From NCBI GenBank assembly GCA_016192705.1, contig JACPTQ010000047.1, positions 1 through 48,897 on the forward strand: a DNA stretch of 48,897 nt. The letters are read 5' to 3'. This DNA is from Deltaproteobacteria bacterium. GTDB taxonomy: Bacteria > Myxococcota > JACPTQ01. Made by a program: the position numbers and the translations under genes. Position 1 is the stretch's first letter; every line of letters starts with the position of its first letter. Below the pieces are notes generated by a model. It did no database searches. It was not told the origin of the DNA and was given only the letters and a program-made list of their open reading frames with translations. This document shows positions 24,471-32,062 of the stretch, piece after piece.

Positions 24471-24499
24471 TCAACTCAAAATTCGCTCATGAGGAACCG

Positions 24500-25021
24500 A
24501 TGAAACTAAAGACAACTGCCCTCTTTTTTGGAATTCCGGCAACCATTTTTTCCCTGATCGCGGGAAATGGCCTCGCAGCCATCAGCGGCGAGGCGGCGGT
24601 TGCCAACGCGAACGCGACCCTGAAGAAAGTCGAAGATCTTTGGGAGGTCGCCAAAAAGGGCAAAGACATGATCAAGTTCAACTGCGTCAACGACCAGCTG
24701 TCGACGCTGCGCGGGCTGATATCGGTGCTGGGAAGCGCGGTTGCGAACCATAGAGAAGCCGTCGAGAAAAACGACAAAGACCAAATTGCTCACGAAGCAT
24801 CGAAAATATCGATTGCGCAGAGCAGCATTAAACAGGCGGAGGCCAAAGCTCAGTCGTGTAAGGGCGAGGTGGCGCGGTACACGGGCACAACCGAAAAAAC
24901 ATCTGAAGTCGACCCTAATCAGTCTGGAGCTGGCTTCACGGATGTAACCGCGACATCAAATATGACGTCGGTTCCAACTGAAACGCAAACCCGCCCAAAC
25001 GCCACAAGTCCATTGCAGTGA
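24500..25021 (+). CDS. secreted helical protein of unknown function
   Basis: 173 residues. Signal peptide (LKTTALFFGIPATIFSLIA, cleavage probably after GLAA), then ~100 residues of Ala/Lys/Glu-rich helix with two Cys (FNCVND and QSCKGEV) that could form one disulfide, and a Thr/Ser-rich disordered tail. Expected in the periplasm. Preceded by its own strong promoter and followed after ~155 bp by an outer-membrane barrel gene, which may be its partner. No family recognised. Confidence 0.7.
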   Translation: MKLKTTALFFGIPATIFSLIAGNGLAAISGEAAVANANATLKKVEDLWEVAKKGKDMIKFNCVNDQLSTLRGLISVLGSAVANHREAVEKNDKDQIAHEASKISIAQSSIKQAEAKAQSCKGEVARYTGTTEKTSEVDPNQSGAGFTDVTATSNMTSVPTETQTRPNATSPLQ

Positions 25022-25175
25022 ACGACGGTGCGATTGATCACCGTGAAAAGTGAAGGGAAGGGCCTCGGTGTTTGCGACGCCAAGCACCTCGTTTTGGGTA
25101 TGTAGCGCTCGTACTCTGGACCGGTCGATCCGATACGTTGGGGCGATGGGTCCAAAACGTTGATGTTCGTTAAGG

Positions 25176-26441
25176 ATGTTGAGTAAGGTTTCGCACGTGA
25201 CACGCGGACGATTTGGGGCAGCTCTGGGGGCGGCGTGCGTCACGTTTTTCGCGTCGTCCGTGTTCGCCGCTAAGACCGGCGGAATTGCTCTCGGCGAACG
25301 TTTTCGCTTTTTTCCGTCACTCCAGCTCGAGTTTCGCTACGACAACAACGCATTCGCGAGCTCGACAGCGGTCGGCGCTCCCATCCTTCGGCTTCTGCCG
25401 AAACTTGAAATTGGAACGCCAGAACCCAACATGATCGGCCTCAACGCCAACATCGGTGTCGACTGGCGAAAGTATTTTGGACAAGAAGGAACGTCCGTCG
25501 GTGACCTGTCCACTCTCGCCCTCACGTCTGACCTAGAGTTCCAGGTCAACCCGAACGGTGCGTTTGCGTTCACCTTCGTCAACGGATTTCGGCGAACGAC
25601 CGACCCCGCGAGCGGGCAATCGTCGGCACCCATTAATCGCATCTACGATCAAGTGGGACCCAAGTTCCTCATCCAGCCGGGCGGACGAGCCCTCAGCGTC
25701 GAGTTCGCCTATCTTTTCGCGATCAATCGCATCGAGCCTGGGTCGCAATCCGTGGATCCGCTTTCCGATTACAACCAGCACAGTTTTCGTCTGCAGGGAA
25801 AATGGAAGTTCTTTCAGAAAACAGCGGTCGTCCTCGATTTTGATATGGCGGTACTCGAGTACGTCAACGGCTCACCGCTCATTGGCGGCACGCCGCTCAA
25901 GGTCGGCGCAGGATTCCTTGGGCAGGTCACGCCGAAAATCGCGGCCGTCTTAAAAGCGGGCTACGGAAACAGCTTGTCGACGTCGGGGCCGAACTTCAGC
26001 AGCGTGATCGCGACGGCTGAGGCGACGTTTAAACCGGTTCAGACTGTTTCACTGACGCTCGGTTACCAACGTGACTTTGTTCCCGCCAACGGCTGGGGAA
26101 ACTTCTACGACACGCACCATCCGTACTTGAAGTTTTCATGGCTATTTTTCCAGCGGCTTAATCTTGCCGTTGACGGCGATTACCAACACCTGACATTCTC
26201 CAATAACCCGACCGGCATTACTGGAATTCAGAACATCACGACGCAACGACTCGACGACCTCTTTCAGGTGGCGGTCAGTTTTGCAGTCGACGTCAAAGAG
26301 TGGTTCAAGGTTGTCGCGGGAACGCAGATCGAAATCCGGCGATCCAACGTGAGCGCGACCACAACGACGGTTCCGCCAACGACAGCGACGCTCGACTACA
26401 CAAAGGTACTGGGCTACGTGAACGTCGTCTTCGGATTCTAA
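25176..26441 (+). CDS. outer-membrane beta-barrel protein
   Basis: 421 residues from an ATG at 25176; a GTG at 25197 with a better ribosome site (AAGG eight bases before) is an alternative. Signal peptide ending ASSVFA. The mature part alternates amphipathic strands with aromatic girdles (SLQLEFRYDNNAFA, SVEFAYLFAINR, TVSLTLGYQRDFV) and closes with a C-terminal aromatic strand (LGYVNVVFGF) typical of barrels inserted by BamA. Resembles the outer-membrane beta-barrel proteins found in myxobacterial exopolysaccharide or secretion loci; exact family not assigned. Overlaps the next convergent gene by 4 nt. Confidence 0.75.
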   Translation: MLSKVSHVTRGRFGAALGAACVTFFASSVFAAKTGGIALGERFRFFPSLQLEFRYDNNAFASSTAVGAPILRLLPKLEIGTPEPNMIGLNANIGVDWRKYFGQEGTSVGDLSTLALTSDLEFQVNPNGAFAFTFVNGFRRTTDPASGQSSAPINRIYDQVGPKFLIQPGGRALSVEFAYLFAINRIEPGSQSVDPLSDYNQHSFRLQGKWKFFQKTAVVLDFDMAVLEYVNGSPLIGGTPLKVGAGFLGQVTPKIAAVLKAGYGNSLSTSGPNFSSVIATAEATFKPVQTVSLTLGYQRDFVPANGWGNFYDTHHPYLKFSWLFFQRLNLAVDGDYQHLTFSNNPTGITGIQNITTQRLDDLFQVAVSFAVDVKEWFKVVAGTQIEIRRSNVSATTTTVPPTTATLDYTKVLGYVNVVFGF

Positions 26442-27346
26442 GGGAGAATCCGGATCAAGAAGTTGATCGAACGGTTGGCCGCGTGGCCGATCTCTTGTTG
26501 AAGCGCGAACGCGAATCCAAACCGGCTGTCGGGCGGTCCAACGTACGCGGCGCCCAGCGAGAAATGACGTTGGCCGAAAACCTGGTCGTCGAAAAAGCCG
26601 CCGCGAAACGCGATGAGGCTCGCGACCACGAGCTCGAGCCCCACGTGAAACTCGTGCGCCGGATCGCGCGCGGACTTAAAGTCGACGACCCAGTCAAACG
26701 AGAGCGTCAAGAGCCGCTCAAAGGTGTAACCGGCGCCGACGCCAAGCTTGATCGGCGCCTCGCCCGACCCGATGTCGATGACGTTGTGGCCGACAATGGC
26801 GAGTGCGAAACCGCCCGCGGGGTGAAAAAGGATGCCGACGTCGCCGGTCGCCGCGTTGACGCCCTTTGTTCCTTCGATGTCATACTTTAGGTATCGGACG
26901 GTCAGGCCGGCCGAGAGGGTTGGCATGATCGGATAACCGAGCCCGAAGCGCAGGTCGTGACCCGTGCGGCGGCGTTCGACGCGAAGCGGGCTCCCGTTCT
27001 CGTCAAGGGTGTCGGCAAAAAAACGCGAGTCGACAAACGTGTACGCGAATCCGCCTGGAAGTGGTTTCTCGTCGTTGTCGAGGAGCGAGACGTTTCCGGC
27101 GTTGAGTTTCGCGTCGAGGTTGAACTGGTAAACGAGGTCGAGCGAAGCGCGCGGCGACAGGACGAGCGCCGCGGGATTAAAGTAAAAACCGTCGTTCGAC
27201 TGGCTCACCGCGCGAAGCGCTTGCCCCATGGCGAGGCCACGCGACCCAAACACCTCTTCGCGGGCCTCCGCGCTGGATGAAACCACGAGAGCGAACGTCG
27301 GTGCGCAAACGAAAAGGAGCCGAGCCACGGTCTGAATGGGGTTCAT
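26438..27346 (-). CDS. outer-membrane protein of PorV/FadL-like type
   Basis: About 302 residues from the ATG at 27346, the earliest start giving a clean signal peptide (MNPIQTVARLLFVCAP..., cleavage after SSAEA). The mature start has the family look: FGSRGLAMGQALRAVSQSND then GFYFNPAALVLSPRASLDL, as in PorV/PorQ and OmpP1/FadL relatives, followed by repeated beta-strands (FGLGYPIMPTLSAGLTVRYL, IKLGVGAGYTFERLLTLSFD). Role in transport across the outer membrane is inferred. Transcribed away from the sigma-54 activator gene, from a promoter almost touching the start. Confidence 0.75.
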   Translation of the reverse strand: MNPIQTVARLLFVCAPTFALVVSSSAEAREEVFGSRGLAMGQALRAVSQSNDGFYFNPAALVLSPRASLDLVYQFNLDAKLNAGNVSLLDNDEKPLPGGFAYTFVDSRFFADTLDENGSPLRVERRRTGHDLRFGLGYPIMPTLSAGLTVRYLKYDIEGTKGVNAATGDVGILFHPAGGFALAIVGHNVIDIGSGEAPIKLGVGAGYTFERLLTLSFDWVVDFKSARDPAHEFHVGLELVVASLIAFRGGFFDDQVFGQRHFSLGAAYVGPPDSRFGFAFALQQEIGHAANRSINFLIRILP

Positions 27347-27355
27347 CGCGCCCCG

Positions 27356-27385
27356 AGTGTAGGGGCGACCTTGGTTTGAGGTCAA
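27356..27385 (-). promoter_or_regulatory. sigma-70-type promoter of the PorV/FadL-like gene
   Basis: On the minus strand TTGACC (27385-27380), 18 bp, TACACT (27361-27356). Transcription would start near 27349, three bases from the ATG at 27346, so the message would have essentially no leader. No Shine-Dalgarno sequence precedes the ATG, in agreement. Confidence 0.5.
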
Positions 27386-27414
27386 ATTAGAACGGTGTTA
27401 CTTTCGGCAACGCG

Positions 27415-30114
27415 ATGCGACCCGTCGAGACATTCAGGCGCGAAATCAAGAAGCTGCCGCCCACCGAAGTCGATGCCATGCTCGATTTGCTCCTCGACGG
27501 CATCGCCGCGATCGTGCCGCCCGGATGGGCCATCGCGATCGACATCGAAGACGCGCTCACCAACAGCCTCGTGCGTCGGCGAATCCTTGGGAGCCCATGG
27601 GGGGGCGGTCGCCCGCGACGGCGTCCGTTGGTCAAAGACTGGGGCATCTTGGATCGGGCCTTTTTTTCGGGCGAAATCGTCACGAGCGCCAACTTGCCCG
27701 CGGAAGGTCCCTACGTAAAATGGCTGGCCGAGCGAACCGGCGTTCGCGTGATCGCGGTCGTTCCGCTGAAGGGCGAAAAGGCTTTCGGCATTGTGGTTCT
27801 GTCGTCAACCGAGCACATGTTCCCACCCGGCGACGAGTGTTTGCGCGCACTGAACGATTTTCTGGCTGCGGTCGCCCTCCCCGTGCGCAAAGCGATCCTT
27901 TCTGAAGAGAGAAAGAAACTTTCGCAACGACTTGAAAACTTATACTTGTACGAAACGAGCCAAGTGCTCGCCGACTATCTCGTCACCATGCGGGACGACA
28001 TCGCCCTCGCGCTGCTCGCGGTTCACGATCGTGAGCGCGACGTCTTACGCGTCCTGTCGGCTTCCGCGCGGCGCGGTGACGAACGGGCGGAGCGCTTCGT
28101 CAACTATGAACGCACGACCAGTGAGTGGCTGTCGGCGCGCGCGCTGGCGGGCCGCTTGCCGGTGTGGATTGACGATCTCTCGAGCGCCACGTCGGTCGAG
28201 ACGACGAAGTTTCGCCCATTTATTGACGAGGATCACACGGTACTCGTTCTTTCGGCGCCGCTCATTTTGCCGGAAGCTCCGCTCTTCGCCGAGGCAATTC
28301 TTCCAACGACGCTCGCCATCGCCTTTCTCACAAACCGCAACCTGACTCCGCTTGATCGCGCGGTGCTCAGCGATTTCCCGCGCGCCTTCTCGCGTGCGCT
28401 TGTGGGCGGCGAAGGTCGCCTCGCGCAGCCGTCCGGCATCCTTTACTTGAATGAATTGATCGCGTCGCGTGACACCGATCTCGAGCAAGTCCTAGAAGAA
28501 ATTACGCGCGAGCTCGTTCTCACCATGCACGCGGACGCGGGCTTTGTGCTGCTCGTCGACGCCAGAACGGGGTCGCTGCTCTCGAAATGCGCGGTCGGCG
28601 TTCCCGAAGACGTCATCCCAAAAAAAATCCCGCTTTACCCAGAGGAATCGGAACACGAATCGCTCGCGGCGTTCGTTGCGCGGTCTGGAAAGCCTTACGT
28701 GGCCGAGGACACGCAACAGTCGTCTCACTACCTCGATCTCGGCAAGGGGATCGCGAGCGAAATCGGCGCGCCGCTGAAGGTCGGAGGGCAAACGATCGGC
28801 GTCGTTGTCGCCAGTTCGCGCACGCCTGGGTTTTTTCGCGCGAAGGATCTCGAGCGGCTCGAGTTCTTCGCGAACAACGTTGCGTGGTCGATCGACAACG
28901 CGCGACTCATCGACAAGGCGCGCGCCGACGAAGAGAAGTTCGTCAAGCGTGAGCAAGAGATTCGGTTTGGATTCGATCAGGCGGTCCAGAGCGAGAAGGT
29001 GACGTATCACTTTGGCAACTTGGTCGGTGACCCGCGCGGGCCGATGGGGCGTGTGTTTGAGCGAATCGACCGCATCTCAAAAGTCGCCGACGATCACGAG
29101 ACGGTGCTGATCACGGGCGAAACCGGCTGCGGCAAGGAGATGGTGGCGTTCGCGGTTCACAATTTGAGTCGGCGCCGCGAGAAGGCGCTCGTCGTGTCGA
29201 ATTTCGCGTCGTTCGGAGGCGACCCGAACCTGATTCAAAGCGAGTTGTTCGGCCACGAGAAGGGCGCGTTTACGGGCGCAACGGGGCGACGCGTCGGCTG
29301 TTTTGAACGCGCGAACGGGACGACGCTTTTCATCGACGAGGTGGGCGACATCGTGCCGTCGGTTCAGGTCAAGCTGCTTCGCGTGTTGCAGTCGGGGCGC
29401 ATCAAGGAGTTTCAACGACTCGGCGGCGAAGAGACGCAGAAAAGCGACGTGCGTGTGCTCGCGGCGACGAACGCCGATATGCGAAGCCTGATCGCCGACG
29501 GGAGATTTCGCGAGGATCTGTTCTATCGGCTGAACCTCCTCACGATTCAAATCCCGCCGCTTCGCGATCGCCGCACCGATATTCCGCTGCTCGCGAACCA
29601 CTTGCTTGCAAAGCACGCGCGCGCTTACTCGAAACCTGTCGCGAGCATTCGCCTTTCCGAGGCGGCCTTGCGCGCGCTCATGGACTACCACTGGCCAGGA
29701 AACGTGCGGCAGCTCGAGGCGATTCTGCTTCGCGCCCTGATTCTGTACGGCGATCCAACAATCGTGGCGCGTGAGGATGTCGATGCGGCGATTCAGGAGG
29801 ACGAAGGGCGGGCGCCCGATTCCGCGCAAGATGAGGCGCCGCGTGGCAACGGAACATCGGCCGCCCTCTTTGGGCAGATTCAGTCGGGCGACGGTTCGTT
29901 TTGGGAGATCGTTTACAAGCCGTTTCACGACCACGCGCTGTCGCGATCGGTTGTGCGCGGCGTCATCGAGACGGCGCTGGCCGAGGCGGGCGGCTATTAC
30001 AAGCGCGCGGCGCGACTTCTCGCCGTTGAAGAGAGCGACTACATGCGGTTCATGGATTTCTTGAAGAACTCGGGGTGTAAAGTCGATTTCAGAAAGTTCA
30101 GAAAGGTCGGGTGA
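27415..30114 (+). CDS. GAF-domain sigma-54-dependent transcriptional activator
   Basis: 899 residues. The N-terminal ~330 residues hold a GAF-like or undefined sensory region. A clear GAF domain spans ~345-500 (HADAGFVLLVDARTGSLLSK, IGAPLKVGGQTIGVVVASSR). AAA+ sigma-54 interaction domain ~535-780: Walker A GETGCGKE, GAFTGA loop in GHEKGAFTGATGRR, Walker B TLFIDEVGD, R-fingers in FREDLFYRLN, WPGNVRQLE. After it comes a ~90-residue end with a poor match to the Fis HTH (YYKRAARLLAVEESDYMRFM). There is no REC domain, so the input is probably a small ligand. The stop is one base from the pheA start, tying it to aromatic amino-acid synthesis. Confidence 0.93.
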   Translation: MRPVETFRREIKKLPPTEVDAMLDLLLDGIAAIVPPGWAIAIDIEDALTNSLVRRRILGSPWGGGRPRRRPLVKDWGILDRAFFSGEIVTSANLPAEGPYVKWLAERTGVRVIAVVPLKGEKAFGIVVLSSTEHMFPPGDECLRALNDFLAAVALPVRKAILSEERKKLSQRLENLYLYETSQVLADYLVTMRDDIALALLAVHDRERDVLRVLSASARRGDERAERFVNYERTTSEWLSARALAGRLPVWIDDLSSATSVETTKFRPFIDEDHTVLVLSAPLILPEAPLFAEAILPTTLAIAFLTNRNLTPLDRAVLSDFPRAFSRALVGGEGRLAQPSGILYLNELIASRDTDLEQVLEEITRELVLTMHADAGFVLLVDARTGSLLSKCAVGVPEDVIPKKIPLYPEESEHESLAAFVARSGKPYVAEDTQQSSHYLDLGKGIASEIGAPLKVGGQTIGVVVASSRTPGFFRAKDLERLEFFANNVAWSIDNARLIDKARADEEKFVKREQEIRFGFDQAVQSEKVTYHFGNLVGDPRGPMGRVFERIDRISKVADDHETVLITGETGCGKEMVAFAVHNLSRRREKALVVSNFASFGGDPNLIQSELFGHEKGAFTGATGRRVGCFERANGTTLFIDEVGDIVPSVQVKLLRVLQSGRIKEFQRLGGEETQKSDVRVLAATNADMRSLIADGRFREDLFYRLNLLTIQIPPLRDRRTDIPLLANHLLAKHARAYSKPVASIRLSEAALRALMDYHWPGNVRQLEAILLRALILYGDPTIVAREDVDAAIQEDEGRAPDSAQDEAPRGNGTSAALFGQIQSGDGSFWEIVYKPFHDHALSRSVVRGVIETALAEAGGYYKRAARLLAVEESDYMRFMDFLKNSGCKVDFRKFRKVG

Positions 30115-30115
30115 C

Positions 30116-31204
30116 ATGGCCGACGCGTTAACGACCGACGAGCTCACGAAGTTGCGCGCCGAGATCGACCGCATCGATGAAGCGATCGTGCGGCTTCTCA
30201 ACGAACGCGCCGATGTGGTGATGCGCGTCGGCGAGTTCAAGCAGCAAAACCGCATTGCGTTTTACGCGCCGCAACGGGAGCGCGAGGTGTTCGATCGAAT
30301 TTCGGAAGCGAACGCCGGGCCGTTCCCGAGCGACGCACTTCGCGCGGTTTACCGCGAAATCGTCAGCGCGTGCCTTGCCCTCGAAAAACCGCTCCGCGTC
30401 GCGTACCTTGGTCCCGAGGCCACGTTTACGCACCTCGCGTGCAAGGAACACTTTGGGCTGTCGGCGGTTTTCGCGGCGCAAAAAGGGATTCCCGATGTGT
30501 TCGAGGAGGTCGCCCGCGAGCGCGCCGATTTCGGCGTGGTGCCGATCGAGAACTCAACCGAGGGCGTCGTTAGTCACACGCTCGACACGTTCGTTGACAG
30601 CGATCTCGTCATCACCGCGGAAGTGCTGCTCGCCGTGTCGCACCACCTCCTCACAAAGACCGGCACACTGTCGAGCGTGCGCAAAGTCTTTTCACACCCG
30701 CAAGCGCTCGCCCAGTGCCGGCGCTGGCTCGATCGCAATCTCCCCGGCGTCCCGCTCATCGATGTCGCCTCAACCGCGCTCGCCGCCGAGCTCGCGTCGC
30801 GTGACCTTGATTCGGGGGCCGTCGCGGGTGAGCTCGCCGCACAACTTTATGACTTGCGCATCGTCGAAAACCGCATTGAGGACTCGCCACAGAACTTCAC
30901 GCGCTTCTTGGTGGTCGGACGCGAAGCGACCCCACGAACGGGCAGCGACAAAACGTCGCTCATGTTTTCCGTGAAGGATTCGCCCGGTATTTTATACCGC
31001 GCGTTAAAACCGTTTCACGACAACGCGGTCAACCTCACAAAGATAGAGTCGCGCCCATCGAAAAAGCGAGCGTGGGAGTACATTTTTTTCATCGACCTCG
31101 ACGGGCACGGGGACGATGCGGCCGTTGCTGACGCCATCTCCACGCTGCGCGCGAGCTGTCAAATGCTGCGCGTGCTCGGTTCGTATCCAAAGGCGGCGCC
31201 GTAG
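30116..31204 (+). CDS. pheA: bifunctional chorismate mutase / prephenate dehydratase (P-protein)
   Basis: 362 residues. Chorismate mutase domain (~1-90; RAEIDRIDEAIVRLLNERAD, FYAPQREREVFDRI), prephenate dehydratase (~93-270; YLGPEATFTHLACKEHF, GVVPIENSTEGVVSHTLD, SHPQALAQC, NFTRFLVV with the catalytic Thr) and ACT domain (~280-360; SLMFSVKDSPGILYRAL, NLTKIESRPSKKRAWEYIFF with the ESRP feedback-binding motif). Makes phenylpyruvate from chorismate; inhibition by Phe is expected from the intact ESRP motif. It starts one base after the sigma-54 activator and ends directly against tyrA. Confidence 0.97.
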   Translation: MADALTTDELTKLRAEIDRIDEAIVRLLNERADVVMRVGEFKQQNRIAFYAPQREREVFDRISEANAGPFPSDALRAVYREIVSACLALEKPLRVAYLGPEATFTHLACKEHFGLSAVFAAQKGIPDVFEEVARERADFGVVPIENSTEGVVSHTLDTFVDSDLVITAEVLLAVSHHLLTKTGTLSSVRKVFSHPQALAQCRRWLDRNLPGVPLIDVASTALAAELASRDLDSGAVAGELAAQLYDLRIVENRIEDSPQNFTRFLVVGREATPRTGSDKTSLMFSVKDSPGILYRALKPFHDNAVNLTKIESRPSKKRAWEYIFFIDLDGHGDDAAVADAISTLRASCQMLRVLGSYPKAAP

Positions 31205-32062
31205 GTGGGCACGCCCAAACAAACCGTCGCCATCGTTGGCATCGGCCTTATTGGCGGGTCGTTGGCGCGCGCCTTGAAACGCCGAGACGCCACGACGCAT
31301 ATCGTGGGCGTCGATTCGAGCGCCGAGCACTTGGCGCTTGCGACCGAGCGAGGCTTCATTGACGAAGCGCACGCGGAAATTCGCGACGGCGTCGCTTCGG
31401 CCGATGTCGTCGTTGTCGCAACACCGCCACGCTGCGTGGTCGACATCGCGCGCGAGGCCCTGGGCGCTGCCCGACCTTCCGCTGTCGTGACGGATGTTGC
31501 GAGTACTAAACGCGCAATCGTGGAGGCGCTTGACGATCCACGCTTCGTTGGCGCCCACCCGATCGCGGGGACGGAAAAGTCGGGCCCGACCGCTGCGCTC
31601 GCTGACCTATTCGATGCGCGCGTCGTCATTATCACGCCTGGCCCCAAGACGTCGCGCGAGTCCGTCGCGTCCGTGGAGCGACTTTGGAAGCATGCCGGTG
31701 CGCGATCGGTTCGCATGGACGCCGCACATCACGACCGCGTCGTCGCCGCCATCTCGCATCTTCCGCACGCCATCGCGTACGCTCTGACCCTCGCCGTGGG
31801 CTCGCTCAGCGATTCCGCGCCGAACCTGTTTGGACTCGGCGCCGGCGGTTTTCAGGACACGACGCGCATCGCAAGCTCGAATCCTGAAATGTGGCGCGAC
31901 ATCTTCCTCGAAAACCGCGACGAGACGCTCCGCGCGCTCGATGTTTTTTTGGCGTCGCTGGCGAATCTGCGTGCTGCCATCGAAACCCGTGATGCCGTGG
32001 CGATGGAACGTCTGTTCGAACGCACGCGCACCATTCGCCGGCGCGTTTTGGATGCGCCGTGA
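31205..32062 (+). CDS. tyrA: prephenate dehydrogenase
   Basis: 285 residues from a GTG directly after the pheA stop. Rossmann dinucleotide fold at the start (VAIVGIGLIGGSLARALKRR), then PPRCVVDI, DVASTKRAIVEAL (the Ser/Lys motif), GAHPIAGTEKSGP (the catalytic His), AHHDRVVAAISHLPHAIAYAL, GGFQDTTRIASSNPEMWRDI. Oxidises prephenate to 4-hydroxyphenylpyruvate with NAD(P)+. No ACT domain. Its stop overlaps the aroA start by 4 nt (GTGA). Confidence 0.96.
   Translation: MGTPKQTVAIVGIGLIGGSLARALKRRDATTHIVGVDSSAEHLALATERGFIDEAHAEIRDGVASADVVVVATPPRCVVDIAREALGAARPSAVVTDVASTKRAIVEALDDPRFVGAHPIAGTEKSGPTAALADLFDARVVIITPGPKTSRESVASVERLWKHAGARSVRMDAAHHDRVVAAISHLPHAIAYALTLAVGSLSDSAPNLFGLGAGGFQDTTRIASSNPEMWRDIFLENRDETLRALDVFLASLANLRAAIETRDAVAMERLFERTRTIRRRVLDAP

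Larger units (their letters stand above)
23919..24499. other. 580-bp gene-free region rich in inverted repeats
   Basis: Between panC and the next gene I see no credible coding frame. The stretch holds a nested hairpin (23998-24050), a 14-bp palindrome (24049-24062), a 33-bp inverted repeat around a 101-bp spacer (24229-24395) and, at the end, a strong sigma-70-type promoter. It may hold the panC terminator and an untranslated RNA or a small non-autonomous element. Confidence 0.6.
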
